NCBI GenBank assembly: GCA_049587755.1
Contig: JBAVEN010000094.1
Span: forward strand, 5,525-69,524
DNA from: Bog-375 sp049587755
Lineage (GTDB): Bacteria; Acidobacteriota; Terriglobia; Bryobacterales; Bryobacteraceae
Reading direction: 5' to 3'
Length of the DNA stretch: 64,000 nt
The notes under the pieces are model-generated. The model saw only the letters and a program-made list of their open reading frames with translations, was not told the origin of the DNA and did not search any database. Below, piece after piece: positions 16,710 to 25,928 of the stretch. Each line of letters starts with the position of its first letter. The first letter of the stretch is position 1. Both the position numbers and the translations under genes were made by a program.

Positions 16710-18433
16710 GATTTTTTCTGGAGCGCAGCGGCGAACTTGTCCGCCGGCAGAGTGTTCATAATGTCGTTCTTTGCCAGCCAGCCGCGCCGCGCCGTGAGCA
16801 CGCCGTAACGCATGCTGGCGAGGTGCTGCGGATGGTGCGCGTCGGTGGAAATGGCGAAGTTTGCGCCCTTGGCTTTGGCGGCGCGAATCAGCGGTCCGTG
16901 GAGGTCGAGCCGCTCCGGGCTGGCATTGATCTCCAGCCACACGTCGTGTGCTACGGCCGCCGCCACCACGCGCTCGAAATCGAACGGGAACGGATCGCGA
17001 TGCAGCAGAATGCGGCCGGTGGGATGGCCGAGGATGCGCAGGTGCGGGCATTCGAGCGCGGCCAGCAGGCGGTCGGTCATCTCGGCGGATTCCTGGTTCA
17101 TGTGGCTATGCACGCTGCCGATCACCAGGTCCAGCTCGGCCAGCGCGTCGTTGGCCAGATCCATGGCGCCATCGCGCAGGATGTCGCACTCCAGGCCGGA
17201 GAAGATGCGGATGCCGAGGCCATCACGGTTGATTTGCCGCACCTGGCGGGCAAACTCGACGGCCCGTTTCTCATCGAGGCCGTTGGCCATGGCGAGCGCT
17301 TTCGAATGGTCTGTGATGGCGATGTACTGGTAACCGCGGTCGCGCGCCGCCGCCGCCATTTCTTCCAGCGTGGCGCGGCCATCGGTCTCGACGGTGTGCA
17401 TGTGCAGGTCGCCCCGAATGTCGGCCAGCTCCACCAGTTGGGGCAGGCGGCCATCTTCGGCGGCTTCGATTTCGCCCGCGTTCTCGCGCAGCTCCGGGGG
17501 AATCCAAGGCAGGCCGAGAGCTTCGTAAATGCCGGCTTCGGTCTCGCCAGCCACGCGGGCATCGTTTTCCGAGTGGAACAGACCGTATTCGCTGAGCTTC
17601 AGCCCCATCCGCACCGCGCGCGTGCGCAGGGCCACGTTGTGATCCTTGCTGCCGGTGAAGTATTGCAAAGCGGCGCCGAAACTGGCGGGCGGCAGCGCGC
17701 GCACGTCCACCTGCAATCCCTCGCGGCCCACCTTGGCGCTGGCTTTGTTTTCGCCGCGCCCCAACACCTCTTCCACGCGCGGCCAAGCTACGAAGCGGTC
17801 GAGCGCGGCGGTCGCATCCGGGCCGGTGACCAGCAGGTCGAGATCGCCCACGGTCTCGCGGCCGCGCCGCAAGCTGCCGGCGGGCGTAATGCTGTCGACG
17901 CCGTCGCCGCGCAGGGTACCGGCCAACTCCTCGGCCACACCCTCCGCGTAGCTCAGCAGATAGCGGCCGCTGCGCATGCGGTACTGGGCGATGGAGCGCA
18001 GCACCTTTTCTTCCAGCTTGGCGCCCATCCGCGGCAGCACGCGCAGCTTTTCCTCTTTTGCCAGCCGCTCCAGCTCATCCATCGTGCTGATGCGGTAATG
18101 TTCCAGGATGAGCGCGATGCCTTTCGGCCCGAGTCCTTGAATCTTCAGAAACTCGAGCGCGGTGGGCGGGAACTTTTGCAGCAGCAGATCGCGGCGCTCG
18201 CAGGAGCCATGATCGACGATCTCGCGCAGCACCGCTGCCAGCCCTTTGCCGATGCCGGGAATATCGGTGACTTTGCGCGCCGGGTCGGCGAGGATATCGG
18301 CGATGCGCTCGGGATAGCCTTCCACCGCGGTGGCGCCATTGCGATAGCTGCGGATGCGAAACCCATCCTCGGCGGCGATCTCCATCAGGTCCGCCGTCTC
18401 CCACAGCACGCGCGCGATTTCCTTGTTCTCCAC
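16706..18433 (-). CDS. polX: DNA polymerase X family protein with PHP exonuclease domain
   Basis: 575 residues from a GTG at 18433, giving the family's usual N-terminus (M/V-ENKEIARVLWETADLMEI); a TTG at 18454 would add seven residues. Order of parts: pol-beta 8-kDa helical region with helix-hairpin-helix segments (DIPGIGKGLAAVLREI, QGLGPKGIALILEHY); the nucleotidyl-transfer motif GSLRRGRETVGDLDLLV with the D-x-D pair; then a C-terminal PHP domain (DLHMHTVETDGR, IAITDHS, LECDIL, GSVHSHM). It is predicted to do gap-filling synthesis with 3'-5' proofreading or AP-site processing in base-excision repair. Full length. Confidence 0.93.
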   Translation of the reverse strand: MENKEIARVLWETADLMEIAAEDGFRIRSYRNGATAVEGYPERIADILADPARKVTDIPGIGKGLAAVLREIVDHGSCERRDLLLQKFPPTALEFLKIQGLGPKGIALILEHYRISTMDELERLAKEEKLRVLPRMGAKLEEKVLRSIAQYRMRSGRYLLSYAEGVAEELAGTLRGDGVDSITPAGSLRRGRETVGDLDLLVTGPDATAALDRFVAWPRVEEVLGRGENKASAKVGREGLQVDVRALPPASFGAALQYFTGSKDHNVALRTRAVRMGLKLSEYGLFHSENDARVAGETEAGIYEALGLPWIPPELRENAGEIEAAEDGRLPQLVELADIRGDLHMHTVETDGRATLEEMAAAARDRGYQYIAITDHSKALAMANGLDEKRAVEFARQVRQINRDGLGIRIFSGLECDILRDGAMDLANDALAELDLVIGSVHSHMNQESAEMTDRLLAALECPHLRILGHPTGRILLHRDPFPFDFERVVAAAVAHDVWLEINASPERLDLHGPLIRAAKAKGANFAISTDAHHPQHLASMRYGVLTARRGWLAKNDIMNTLPADKFAAALQKKS

Positions 18434-18556
18434 TCCAGGGCGCCCTCCACTCAATTGTAGAGTGCGCCGGACGGCGGCGGCTGACGCCGCGTCGCCAGAC
18501 GCAGCCCTTCCCGGAACGACGGATTTCTCGAGCCAGTGGGAGGCTGCGCGCGGACG

Positions 18557-18904
18557 CTACAGCGCCGCGCTTTCGCTGCGCAGCAATTCCATTTCCCGCG
18601 CCAGCGAGGCGAGCGATTGGCCGCATTCGGAGAACTTGCCGTCGGCCGCCTTGCGCTCAATATGCTTGAACATGCCCGCCGCGCGGTTGGCGCCCACGTT
18701 GGCGCACGCGCCTTTGGAATAGTGCGCCAGCCGCATGCACTGCGCGGTGTTCTGTTCGCGGATGGCGGCTTCGAGCAGTCCTATTTGCTGCGAGGTATCG
18801 GCCAGCAGCGCGGCCAGAATCTCGCGCATCAGCTCGGGGTCATCCATGGTGATGTCCCGGAGTTGGTCCTTGTCAAGGACAGTATTCGTGTTGGCGGTCT
18901 GCAC
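18557..18904 (-). CDS. Orphan Hpt (histidine phosphotransfer) domain protein
   Basis: 115 residues forming one four-helix Hpt domain. The phosphorylatable histidine lies in LAHYSKGACANVGA (H-x-x-KG), with the helix ADTSQQIGLLEAAIREQ before it and MFKHIERKAADG after it. The MDDPELMREIL segment is the usual start of the first helix. It should shuttle phosphoryl groups between a hybrid kinase and a response regulator. No kinase or receiver gene is nearby, so its partners lie elsewhere. It is 123 bases upstream of polX on the same strand. Confidence 0.85.
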   Translation of the reverse strand: MQTANTNTVLDKDQLRDITMDDPELMREILAALLADTSQQIGLLEAAIREQNTAQCMRLAHYSKGACANVGANRAAGMFKHIERKAADGKFSECGQSLASLAREMELLRSESAAL

Positions 18905-19028
18905 GATTTGATTCTGGAATGAATACGAGTTTTGAGAAATCGAGCACAGACCCTAGATCGGAACCGGGAATACCTTAGGGGCCGGTTTCATAGGCGGGTG
19001 TGGGAGAAAGCCGCACGGACTTGCCCTT

Positions 19029-19047
19029 CGCAGGTCGGGGACCTGCG
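19029..19047. terminator. Perfect hairpin downstream of the YdjM-like gene
   Basis: CGCAGGTC-GGG-GACCTGCG: an 8-base perfect stem with a 3-base loop, 16 bases past the stop codon of the minus-strand gene starting at 20062. There is no U-tract. It is another sequence-distinct member of the small perfect hairpins found at gene ends in this window. Confidence 0.5.
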
Positions 19048-19063
19048 CCATAGCCAGCCGCGC

Positions 19064-20062
19064 TTAGCGGGGGCGCAGGGCGCCAAAGCCGAAGCTGGCA
19101 TTCAGTACTTTGAGCTGCGCGTCCACCAATGCCGTGGCCTGGAAGCCAGGAGCCGACGGGGTGCCGAAGCGCAGGTCGAACAGCTCCACCAGTTTGCCGC
19201 CCTCCAGGGTGGATGCCGGCGTTACACGCCACAGCGGGTACTGATTGAATCGCAGGAATTGCCGAAAGACGGGCGAGCGCGCCGCGGCGTCCAGCGCTGG
19301 ATCGGGGTCCGGCTTGTAGAGGATCAGGGCTCGGGTTGGGTCGAAGTTCCCGGCCACATCGAGGTCGGCAACGGCATAGAAACCAGGGGTTTCGGCCAGC
19401 CCGCGCCAGCGGAGAGGGTTGAACGGATTGGGCAACGCGGCCACACGCGCCGGCGAGTCTCCCTGGTAAATCCGCGCATCGAGCATGGCCACGGCGCGCC
19501 CGTGCAGAACCAGCCTGCCGCAATCGAGCGCCATGATGGCGGCCAGCGCGAACACGGCAGCGCCGCGGCCATGGTGGCGTGGCTTCGCGGCCCCGGAGGC
19601 GATCTCGGAGCCGACCATGCGCGCCAGAAACGGCCCCACCAGGGCCACTGCCGCAATCGCCCAGATCCACAGATCGATCACGCTGGTCGAATCCAAGCGC
19701 AACCAGCGGCCGGAAAAAGGCAGCAGCAGCCGCTCGCCGTAGATGTTGGTCCAATCGAGCAACAGATGAACAGCCACACCGAGCATGGCCGCCGCCATCG
19801 CACCCGGCCAATAGAGCGGCTTCCTCCCCGCCAGCCGCACTGCGGCAACCGACAACAAGGCCATCACCGGCATGGCGGCCAAAGCGTGAGTGAGACCCCG
19901 GTGATAACGCAGGTACGCGAGCGGGCCGGCGAGGCCGGCGAGCACGTCGATATCCGGCGCGTTGGACGCCACCAGCAGAATCGCCGTTGCCTGCGGCGTC
20001 CAGCGGCGGGCGCCGGCCCGCGCCAGAAACAGACCGACGGCTGTGTGCGTGAGATTGTACAT
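19064..20062 (-). CDS. YdjM/LexA-regulated-type membrane-bound metal-dependent hydrolase
   Basis: 332 residues from the ATG at 20062 (MYNLTHTAVGLFLARAG), the standard start of DUF457/YdjM proteins; an upstream GTG at 20125 would add 21 atypical residues. Family motifs: THTAVG, NAPDIDVL, YHRGLTHAL, and HLLLDWTNIYGERLLLPFSGRW. These form the His/Asp metal site at the membrane. There are four or five membrane helices in the N-terminal 200 residues and a beta-rich periplasmic C-terminus. It is probably a phosphatase- or phospholipase-like hydrolase; the substrate is unknown. Confidence 0.82.
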   Translation of the reverse strand: MYNLTHTAVGLFLARAGARRWTPQATAILLVASNAPDIDVLAGLAGPLAYLRYHRGLTHALAAMPVMALLSVAAVRLAGRKPLYWPGAMAAAMLGVAVHLLLDWTNIYGERLLLPFSGRWLRLDSTSVIDLWIWAIAAVALVGPFLARMVGSEIASGAAKPRHHGRGAAVFALAAIMALDCGRLVLHGRAVAMLDARIYQGDSPARVAALPNPFNPLRWRGLAETPGFYAVADLDVAGNFDPTRALILYKPDPDPALDAAARSPVFRQFLRFNQYPLWRVTPASTLEGGKLVELFDLRFGTPSAPGFQATALVDAQLKVLNASFGFGALRPR

Positions 20063-20275
20063 TCCAGGGGCGGAGTTCCTATTGTAAAGAAAATCCACCC
20101 GGCCGCCCAGTTTCTGGCATGTCACCCGTTATTGTGAAACTGCTTCCCAGGAACAAACCTGGTCCGTGGATCGTATGCGCTGCGCAGAGGCATTTGTGCT
20201 TTGTACACCCATTGAGCGCGCCCGCGCGGACACCGGCGCGTTCCTGGTACACTGCGAATTCTGGGGAATTATTCA

Positions 20276-21478
20276 GTGAATAAATACTTGTTACTGTTGG
20301 CCGTAGGCTTGGCTTTGCCGGCCTGCAAGCAGCAGGCGGCGCGGCCAGGGATGACCGGCATGCCGGTGGTGCCGGTATCGGTCGCCAAGGTGTCGCAGGA
20401 ATCCGTTCCCACCGAGCTGAAGGTGGTAGGAACGGCGGAGGCTTCGGCGGTTGTGCAGGTCAAATCGCAGGTTGCCGGCGAACTGGCTGCTACGCATTTC
20501 ACCGAAGGACAGAACGTGGCCAGGGGCGATCTGCTATTCGAGATCGATCCGCGGCCTTTCGACGACGCGCTGCGCCAGGCGGAGGCGGCCGTGGAGCGGG
20601 ACAAGGCGCAGATCGTGCAGGCCGAGGCCACGCTCGAGCGCGACAAAGCCACCGCGCGCTTCGCGCAAAGCGACGCCCAGCGCCAGGCCGAGCTGAACAA
20701 GGGCGGGCTGACGTCTCACTCGGTCTATGACCAGGCGCGGTCCAACGCCGATGCGGCGAACGCTTCCGCGCGCGCCACCCAGGCGGCGATTGATACCGCG
20801 AAAGCGGCCCTGGAAGCCGACCAGGCCGCCGTCGCGCTCGCCCGCCTCAATCTGGCTTACTGCCGGATTCGCGCGCCCATTTCCGGCCGCACCGGCAACC
20901 TGCTGGTGCACCCCGGCAACCTGGTGAAGGTCAACGACGTCGCGCTGGTGGTGATTCACCAGGTGTCGCCCATCTTTGTCGACTTTGCGGTACCGGAGCA
21001 GCACCTGGGCGCCATCCGCCGGCTCGCCGGCGAGGGTCGCAAGCTGGCCGTGCGCGTCGAGTCGCAGGACGATCCCGGCCGCGCCGCCTCCGGCTATCTT
21101 TCGGTAATCGACAATACGGTGGATGCCACCACCGGCACCATTCATCTGAAGGCGACGTTTGAGAACGCCGACCGCATGTTGTGGCCCGGCCAGTTCGTCA
21201 CCGCCACGCTTACGCTCGATACCATTCAGAATGCCGTGGTGGCCCCGGCCGAAGCGGTGCAAAGCGGACAGCAGGGGTACTTTGTGTACGCCGTCAAGCC
21301 GGACAACCACGTGGAAATCCGCCCCGTGACGATGGGCCGTACCTGGGGTGGCAAGGTGGTGATCGCGAGCGGCCTCCGGCCGGGCGAAACGGTGGTGACC
21401 GACGGGCAGATGCGCATCTTCCCCGGCGCGAAGATTGCGCCGGTGGATCCAGCCAAGCTGGGAACGGGGCCCCTGTGA
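20276..21478 (+). CDS. RND efflux periplasmic adaptor (membrane fusion protein)
   Basis: 400 residues starting at GTG 20276. It has a lipoprotein signal with lipobox LPAC (C17), so it is anchored to the inner membrane. HlyD/AcrA layout: barrel-sandwich half VVQVKSQVAGELAATHFTEGQNVARGDLLFEIDPRPF; a long helical hairpin (about residues 100-190); the second lipoyl half YCRIRAPISGRTGNLLVHPGNLV; a beta-barrel; and a membrane-proximal C-terminus. It links the pump encoded next to an outer-membrane TolC-like channel, which is not encoded in this window. The stop overlaps the pump start (GTGA). Confidence 0.93.
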   Translation: MNKYLLLLAVGLALPACKQQAARPGMTGMPVVPVSVAKVSQESVPTELKVVGTAEASAVVQVKSQVAGELAATHFTEGQNVARGDLLFEIDPRPFDDALRQAEAAVERDKAQIVQAEATLERDKATARFAQSDAQRQAELNKGGLTSHSVYDQARSNADAANASARATQAAIDTAKAALEADQAAVALARLNLAYCRIRAPISGRTGNLLVHPGNLVKVNDVALVVIHQVSPIFVDFAVPEQHLGAIRRLAGEGRKLAVRVESQDDPGRAASGYLSVIDNTVDATTGTIHLKATFENADRMLWPGQFVTATLTLDTIQNAVVAPAEAVQSGQQGYFVYAVKPDNHVEIRPVTMGRTWGGKVVIASGLRPGETVVTDGQMRIFPGAKIAPVDPAKLGTGPL

Positions 21479-24400
21479 ACCTCTCGCGCATCTTCATCGA
21501 TCGCCCGATCATGACGACGCTGTTATGCTTCGCCATCCTCCTGTTCGGCACGGTGGCGTTTCGCGCGCTGCCGGTGGCCGCGCTGCCCAGCGTCGACTAT
21601 CCCACTATCCAGGTGAACGCCGATCTCCCGGGCGCGAGCCCAGAGACCATGGCCTCCTCGGTCGCCACGCCGCTCGAACGCGAGTTCTCCACCATCGCCG
21701 GCATTCAATCGATGAACTCGGTGAACTCTCAGAGCAGCACCCAGATCACCGTGCAATTCACGCTCGACCGCACCATTGACGCCGCGGCGCAAGACATTCA
21801 GGCGCACATCGCCGCGGCCGGCGGGAGACTGCCTGCCACCATGCCGCGGCCGCCCTCCTATCAGAAGGTCAACCCGGCCGAGCAGCCGGTGTTCTACCTG
21901 GCGCTGGTTTCCGACACTCTCCCGCTCTATACCGTGACCGATTATGCGGATGTTCTGCTGGCCCAGCGCATTTCCATGGTGAGCGGCGTGGCGCGCGTGC
22001 AGGTCTATGGCGAACAGAAATACGCCGTGCGCGTGCAGGCGGACCCCAACCAGCTCGCGGCCCACAACATCGGCATCGATGAGGTGCAGGCGGCCATCGC
22101 CTCCAGCAACACCAACCTTCCCACCGGCCGCCTGGACGGCGCCAAGCAGGCGTTCACCATCGAATCGAACGGCGGCCTGCTCAACGCCGCGGGTTACCGG
22201 CCGATTATAGTCGCCTGGCGCGGCGGCGCTCCCGTGCGCCTCGACCAGATCGCTAACGTGGTCGATGGTGTCGAAGACGACAAGCTGATCGCCTGGTACA
22301 ACAACCAGCGCGGCGTGATCCTGGCCGTCAACCGCCAGCCGGGCACCAACACCGTGGAAGTGGTAGACAACATCAAGCGGCTGCTGCCGGAATTCGAAAA
22401 GGAAATCCCCCCGGCCGTGAAACTTTCGGTTGCCTTTGACGCCTCCGAGTCCGTACGGGAATCGATTCACGACGTGGAATTCACCCTCACCCTGGTGGTG
22501 TGCGTAGTGGTGATGGTGATCTTCCTGTTCCTGCGCAATGTTTCCGCCACGTTGATTCCCGGCGCGGCGGTTCCCTTTTCGATCATCGGCGCCTTCGCCG
22601 CGATGTACCTGCTGGGTTACAGCCTGAACAATCTCTCGCTGATGGCGCTCACGCTCTCGGTGGGATTTGTCGTCGATGACGCCATCGTGATGCTCGAGAA
22701 CATCGTGCGCCACATGGAGATGGGCAAGTCACGCATGGAAGCCGCCATCGCCGCCTCGCGCGAAATCGGCTTCACCATCCTCTCGATGACGTTTTCGTTG
22801 GTGGCGGTCTTCATCCCGGTGCTGTTCATGGCCGGGATTGTGGGCCGGCTGCTGCACGAATTTTCCGTGACCATCGTGGTGGCGATTCTGATTTCCGGCT
22901 TCGTCTCGCTGAGCCTGACACCGATGCTGGGCAGCCGGTTTCTGCGCAGCGACCGCGGGGTGAGCCACGGCGCTCTCTACCGCGCGCTGGAACGCGGCCA
23001 CAAACTGACGGAGCGCTGGTACGAAAGGACGCTCGGGATCGCCATGCGGTTCCGGCTGGCAACGCTGACGGTGGCGGTGCTGATGCTGGTGGGCTCCGTC
23101 TACCTTTTCAAGACCATGCCCAAGGGGTTCATTCCTTCGCAGGATTCGGATTTCTTCTTCGGCATCACGCTTGGCCCGCAGGACATTTCGTTTGAGAATA
23201 TGGCCCGCCACCACCGGGCTATCTCGGAAATCGTGCGCGCCACCCCCGGCGTAGAGGATGTGGGCTCGTTTGTGATCGGCGGCAATCAGGCGTTCTTCTT
23301 CGCGCGCATGAAGCCCCGCGCCGAACGCGCCCTCTCGGTAGACCAGACGATTGAAGGGTTGCGCCCGCGCGTGATGGCCGTACCGGCGCTCTTTACCTTC
23401 ATCCAGAACCCGCCGCCCATCACGGTGAGCGGCCAGTTTGGCGCATCGGCTTACCAGCTCACCATGCAGAGCCCCAACCTCAAGGACCTGTACAAGTGGG
23501 CGCCGCGGCTCACCGCCAGAATGGGACAGATCCCGGGCTTCGTCGACGTCACCAACGACTTACAGATTGCCGCGCCGCAATTGATGGTGGATATCGACCG
23601 CGACCGCGCGCTAGCTCTTGGAGTTACGGCACTGCAGGTGCAAGACGCGCTCTACAGCGCCTTCGGCCAACGGCAGGCCTCGGTGATCTATGCGCCGGCC
23701 GACCAGTACGAGGTGATTCTCGAGCTTGAGAAGCAATACCAGCGCACGCCGGACGCGCTGTCGCGGCTCTACATCCGCTCGTCCCAGGGGTCGCTGGTGC
23801 CGCTCGACGCGGTCACCCGCACGCACCGCCAAACCGGCCCGCTCAACATCAATCACTTCGGGCAGTTGCCCGCCGTAACCGCGTCGTTCAACCTGCGGCC
23901 GGGCTTCTCGCTGGGGCAGGCCGCCGAACAGGTGGATAACGCGATCCTCGATCTGCACATGCCCTCCACCATCAGCACCGGCTTCCAGGGAACCGTGAAG
24001 GAGTTTCAGAACTCCTTCCGCAACCTGACGCTGCTGCTGATCGTCGCCATCCTGGTGATTTACATCGTGCTGGGCGTGCTCTACGAGAGCTTCATTCACC
24101 CCATCACGATTCTCTCCGGCCTGCCCTCGGCGGTATTCGGCGCGCTGCTCACGCTGATGCTGTTCCACAAGGAGCTCGATCTCTACGCGTTTGTCGGCAT
24201 CATCATGCTGTTCGGCGTGGTGAAGAAAAACGCCATCATGATGATCGACTTCGCGATTACCAGGCGCAGGGAAGGGCTGCCGGCCGAGCAAGCCATCTGG
24301 CAGGGCTGCATGCTGCGCTTCCGGCCCATCATGATGACCACGGTAGCGGCGCTGTTCGGCACGCTGCCCATTGCGCTGGGCTACGGCGAAGGCGGCGACG

Positions 24401-24567
24401 CCCGCCAACCACTGGGTCTGTCGGTGGTAGGCGGCCTGCTGTTCAGCCAGTTCCTAACGCTCTACATCACCCCGGTGATCTACGTGTACATGGAGCGTCT
24501 CCAGGAGGGTCTGGACGGCCGTAAGACTGCGGCGGGAGCGCCGCGCGAAGCCGCCGCGGCCATCTGA
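21475..24567 (+). CDS. RND family efflux pump, HAE1/MdtBC-like permease
   Basis: 1030 residues from GTG 21475, overlapping the adaptor's TGA by GTGA; longer frames upstream just read through the adaptor. Typical RND: NLSRIFIDRPIMTTLLC start, PSVDYPTIQV, two large periplasmic loops, and 12 membrane helices. The proton-relay motif SVGFVVDDAIVMLENIVRHM carries the Asp pair in helix 4, and FGVVKKNAIMMIDFA marks helix 10. It should expel lipophilic drugs or other amphiphiles by proton antiport as a trimer. The sequence is closer to MdtB/MdtC than to AcrB by the SVDYPTIQV and PGASPETMASSVATPLER features (inference). Confidence 0.95.
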   Translation: MNLSRIFIDRPIMTTLLCFAILLFGTVAFRALPVAALPSVDYPTIQVNADLPGASPETMASSVATPLEREFSTIAGIQSMNSVNSQSSTQITVQFTLDRTIDAAAQDIQAHIAAAGGRLPATMPRPPSYQKVNPAEQPVFYLALVSDTLPLYTVTDYADVLLAQRISMVSGVARVQVYGEQKYAVRVQADPNQLAAHNIGIDEVQAAIASSNTNLPTGRLDGAKQAFTIESNGGLLNAAGYRPIIVAWRGGAPVRLDQIANVVDGVEDDKLIAWYNNQRGVILAVNRQPGTNTVEVVDNIKRLLPEFEKEIPPAVKLSVAFDASESVRESIHDVEFTLTLVVCVVVMVIFLFLRNVSATLIPGAAVPFSIIGAFAAMYLLGYSLNNLSLMALTLSVGFVVDDAIVMLENIVRHMEMGKSRMEAAIAASREIGFTILSMTFSLVAVFIPVLFMAGIVGRLLHEFSVTIVVAILISGFVSLSLTPMLGSRFLRSDRGVSHGALYRALERGHKLTERWYERTLGIAMRFRLATLTVAVLMLVGSVYLFKTMPKGFIPSQDSDFFFGITLGPQDISFENMARHHRAISEIVRATPGVEDVGSFVIGGNQAFFFARMKPRAERALSVDQTIEGLRPRVMAVPALFTFIQNPPPITVSGQFGASAYQLTMQSPNLKDLYKWAPRLTARMGQIPGFVDVTNDLQIAAPQLMVDIDRDRALALGVTALQVQDALYSAFGQRQASVIYAPADQYEVILELEKQYQRTPDALSRLYIRSSQGSLVPLDAVTRTHRQTGPLNINHFGQLPAVTASFNLRPGFSLGQAAEQVDNAILDLHMPSTISTGFQGTVKEFQNSFRNLTLLLIVAILVIYIVLGVLYESFIHPITILSGLPSAVFGALLTLMLFHKELDLYAFVGIIMLFGVVKKNAIMMIDFAITRRREGLPAEQAIWQGCMLRFRPIMMTTVAALFGTLPIALGYGEGGDARQPLGLSVVGGLLFSQFLTLYITPVIYVYMERLQEGLDGRKTAAGAPREAAAAI

Positions 24568-24715
24568 CCGCCGGACGGCTTTCCCCCTCGATGCCGAGAA
24601 TGGAGATTTTCAGAGCTGGAGATCGATATTCATGGATCAAGAAAGGCCCGATGGCTGTATACTGAGTCTCTCGGGAGATCCCTTAATGGAAATCCCGCAG
24701 CAAAGGAGCGCTCCC

Positions 24716-25312
24716 ATGCGTAACACTGTTTTCAGTGGCGTTGCAGCGTTTTGCCCCAGGGGAGCTTGCAGGTCACTCGCAAGCCTTCTCGCATTCAGTG
24801 CGATGGCGTTTCTCTTCGCCGGGCGCATCTCGGTCGCACAGGATTCTAAAACTCCCGCCGAACTGCCCGCGCCATCCAGCGGCAAAGCCATCGTCTGTAT
24901 CTACCGCGTGTACAGATTTACCGGCTCGTCCTCACACGACGAGCTTTATGTCAACGGTACTCATCTCGCCAAACTCCTCAACAGCGAATACGCATTCCTG
25001 GAAGTGCCGCCGGGGACTGTTGTGATCTCCGGATTGCCCAAGGAGTATTACGGAAGCGTCATCATGTCCGCCGGGGCGGCCCTCAATCAAGCCAGGCAGA
25101 AAGAAAACGAGCGGGCCCGGTTTGAGGCGGAGGCGGGCAAAACCTATTACTTCAAATGGACCGCCGGACCCATGGCAACTGGGATCAAGGTCACGCCTGA
25201 AGATCCCGCGGTCGGAGCCAAACAGATACGCAAACTCCATCCCTCCAAGCCCGTTGACGACAAAGAAGAAGCGAGACCAGGAACAAAAGACACCGACAAA
25301 CCGACGCCGTAG
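24716..25312 (+). CDS. Secreted DUF2846-like protein
   Basis: 198 residues from the ATG at 24716, supported by AAAGGAG 7 bases upstream and by a signal peptide ending near AGRISVAQ; earlier in-frame ATGs (24632, 24686) have poorer sites. The core GKAIVCIYRVYRFTGSS, ELYVNGTHLAKLLNSEYAFLEVPPGTVVIS and FEAEAGKTYYFKW matches the DUF2846 beta-sandwich pattern (small ligand-free domain following a lipoprotein or secretion signal). The acidic, Lys-rich tail is disordered. Function unknown, periplasmic. Confidence 0.75.
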   Translation: MRNTVFSGVAAFCPRGACRSLASLLAFSAMAFLFAGRISVAQDSKTPAELPAPSSGKAIVCIYRVYRFTGSSSHDELYVNGTHLAKLLNSEYAFLEVPPGTVVISGLPKEYYGSVIMSAGAALNQARQKENERARFEAEAGKTYYFKWTAGPMATGIKVTPEDPAVGAKQIRKLHPSKPVDDKEEARPGTKDTDKPTP

Positions 25313-25928
25313 CGTCCGCCGCGCCAGCGGCTTGGTTTTCGTCGGCCACTCGGACACGATACGAGCCCGTTGCATAAAGGACCCCTTTTGCAGTGTTCAG
25401 CTATTAGTGCGCCCGGGACTCCCGCGCCGTCCGCCGCAACCGCTCCAACTGCGCCTGTGGCGTCCGCAGGGCGTTCACGGTTAGGAAAACCGGCTTAAGA
25501 AGTACTTCCCGGCTTATGCGTCTTGCCGGTCGACAGCGGAGCAAGAGCGAGCGACAGGGGGGCGACGATGGCAAGCCTCGTCTGGATCATGGCTTTTCTA
25601 CTCGTCGCGATGCGCGTATCGAAAGAGCCGGTGCTTTCGCTTCTCCGCGGCTGGCCTGGGGCGATCCGATTCGGGATGCAAGGGCCTGCCGGCACTCAGG
25701 CTTGGGGTAGAAGCTCACGCAAGCTCGGCGGCAAACAATGACGCGGTGAAGTCTGTTTTGGCAAATCACCCTTTGGAGAAGCCGGCCGGGGCTCCCCAAG
25801 GCCGGTTGCGCCGTTTGGCTGGCAGGCGCGTTCACGGCCACCAATTCTGCCCGCTTTCGGGCCCGGCGGGGAAGCGCGAGGCGCTTGCCGCCGCAACCTG
25901 CTACCGTTTTGTGCAATAGGAGTCGAAA
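25313..25928. other. Long intergenic stretch, no confident gene
   Basis: 616 bases. The best candidate is a 57-residue plus-strand frame from ATG 25568 (MASLVWIMAFLLVAMRVSKE ...) with a G-rich site just upstream. It could encode a small membrane peptide but has no other support (confidence about 0.15). The remainder shows no repeat copy from this window's families and no strong terminator. It may hold decayed sequence. Confidence 0.35.

Noticed and set aside
16823..18460. 545-codon plus-strand frame antisense to polX
   Set aside because: Low-complexity, His/Gln/Arg-rich shadow; polX on the other strand has all motifs.
25568..25741. Small hydrophobic frame (MASLVWIMAFLLVAMRVSKE) in the long gap
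   Set aside because: Only a G-rich upstream patch and one hydrophobic helix support it; kept as a note rather than a gene.
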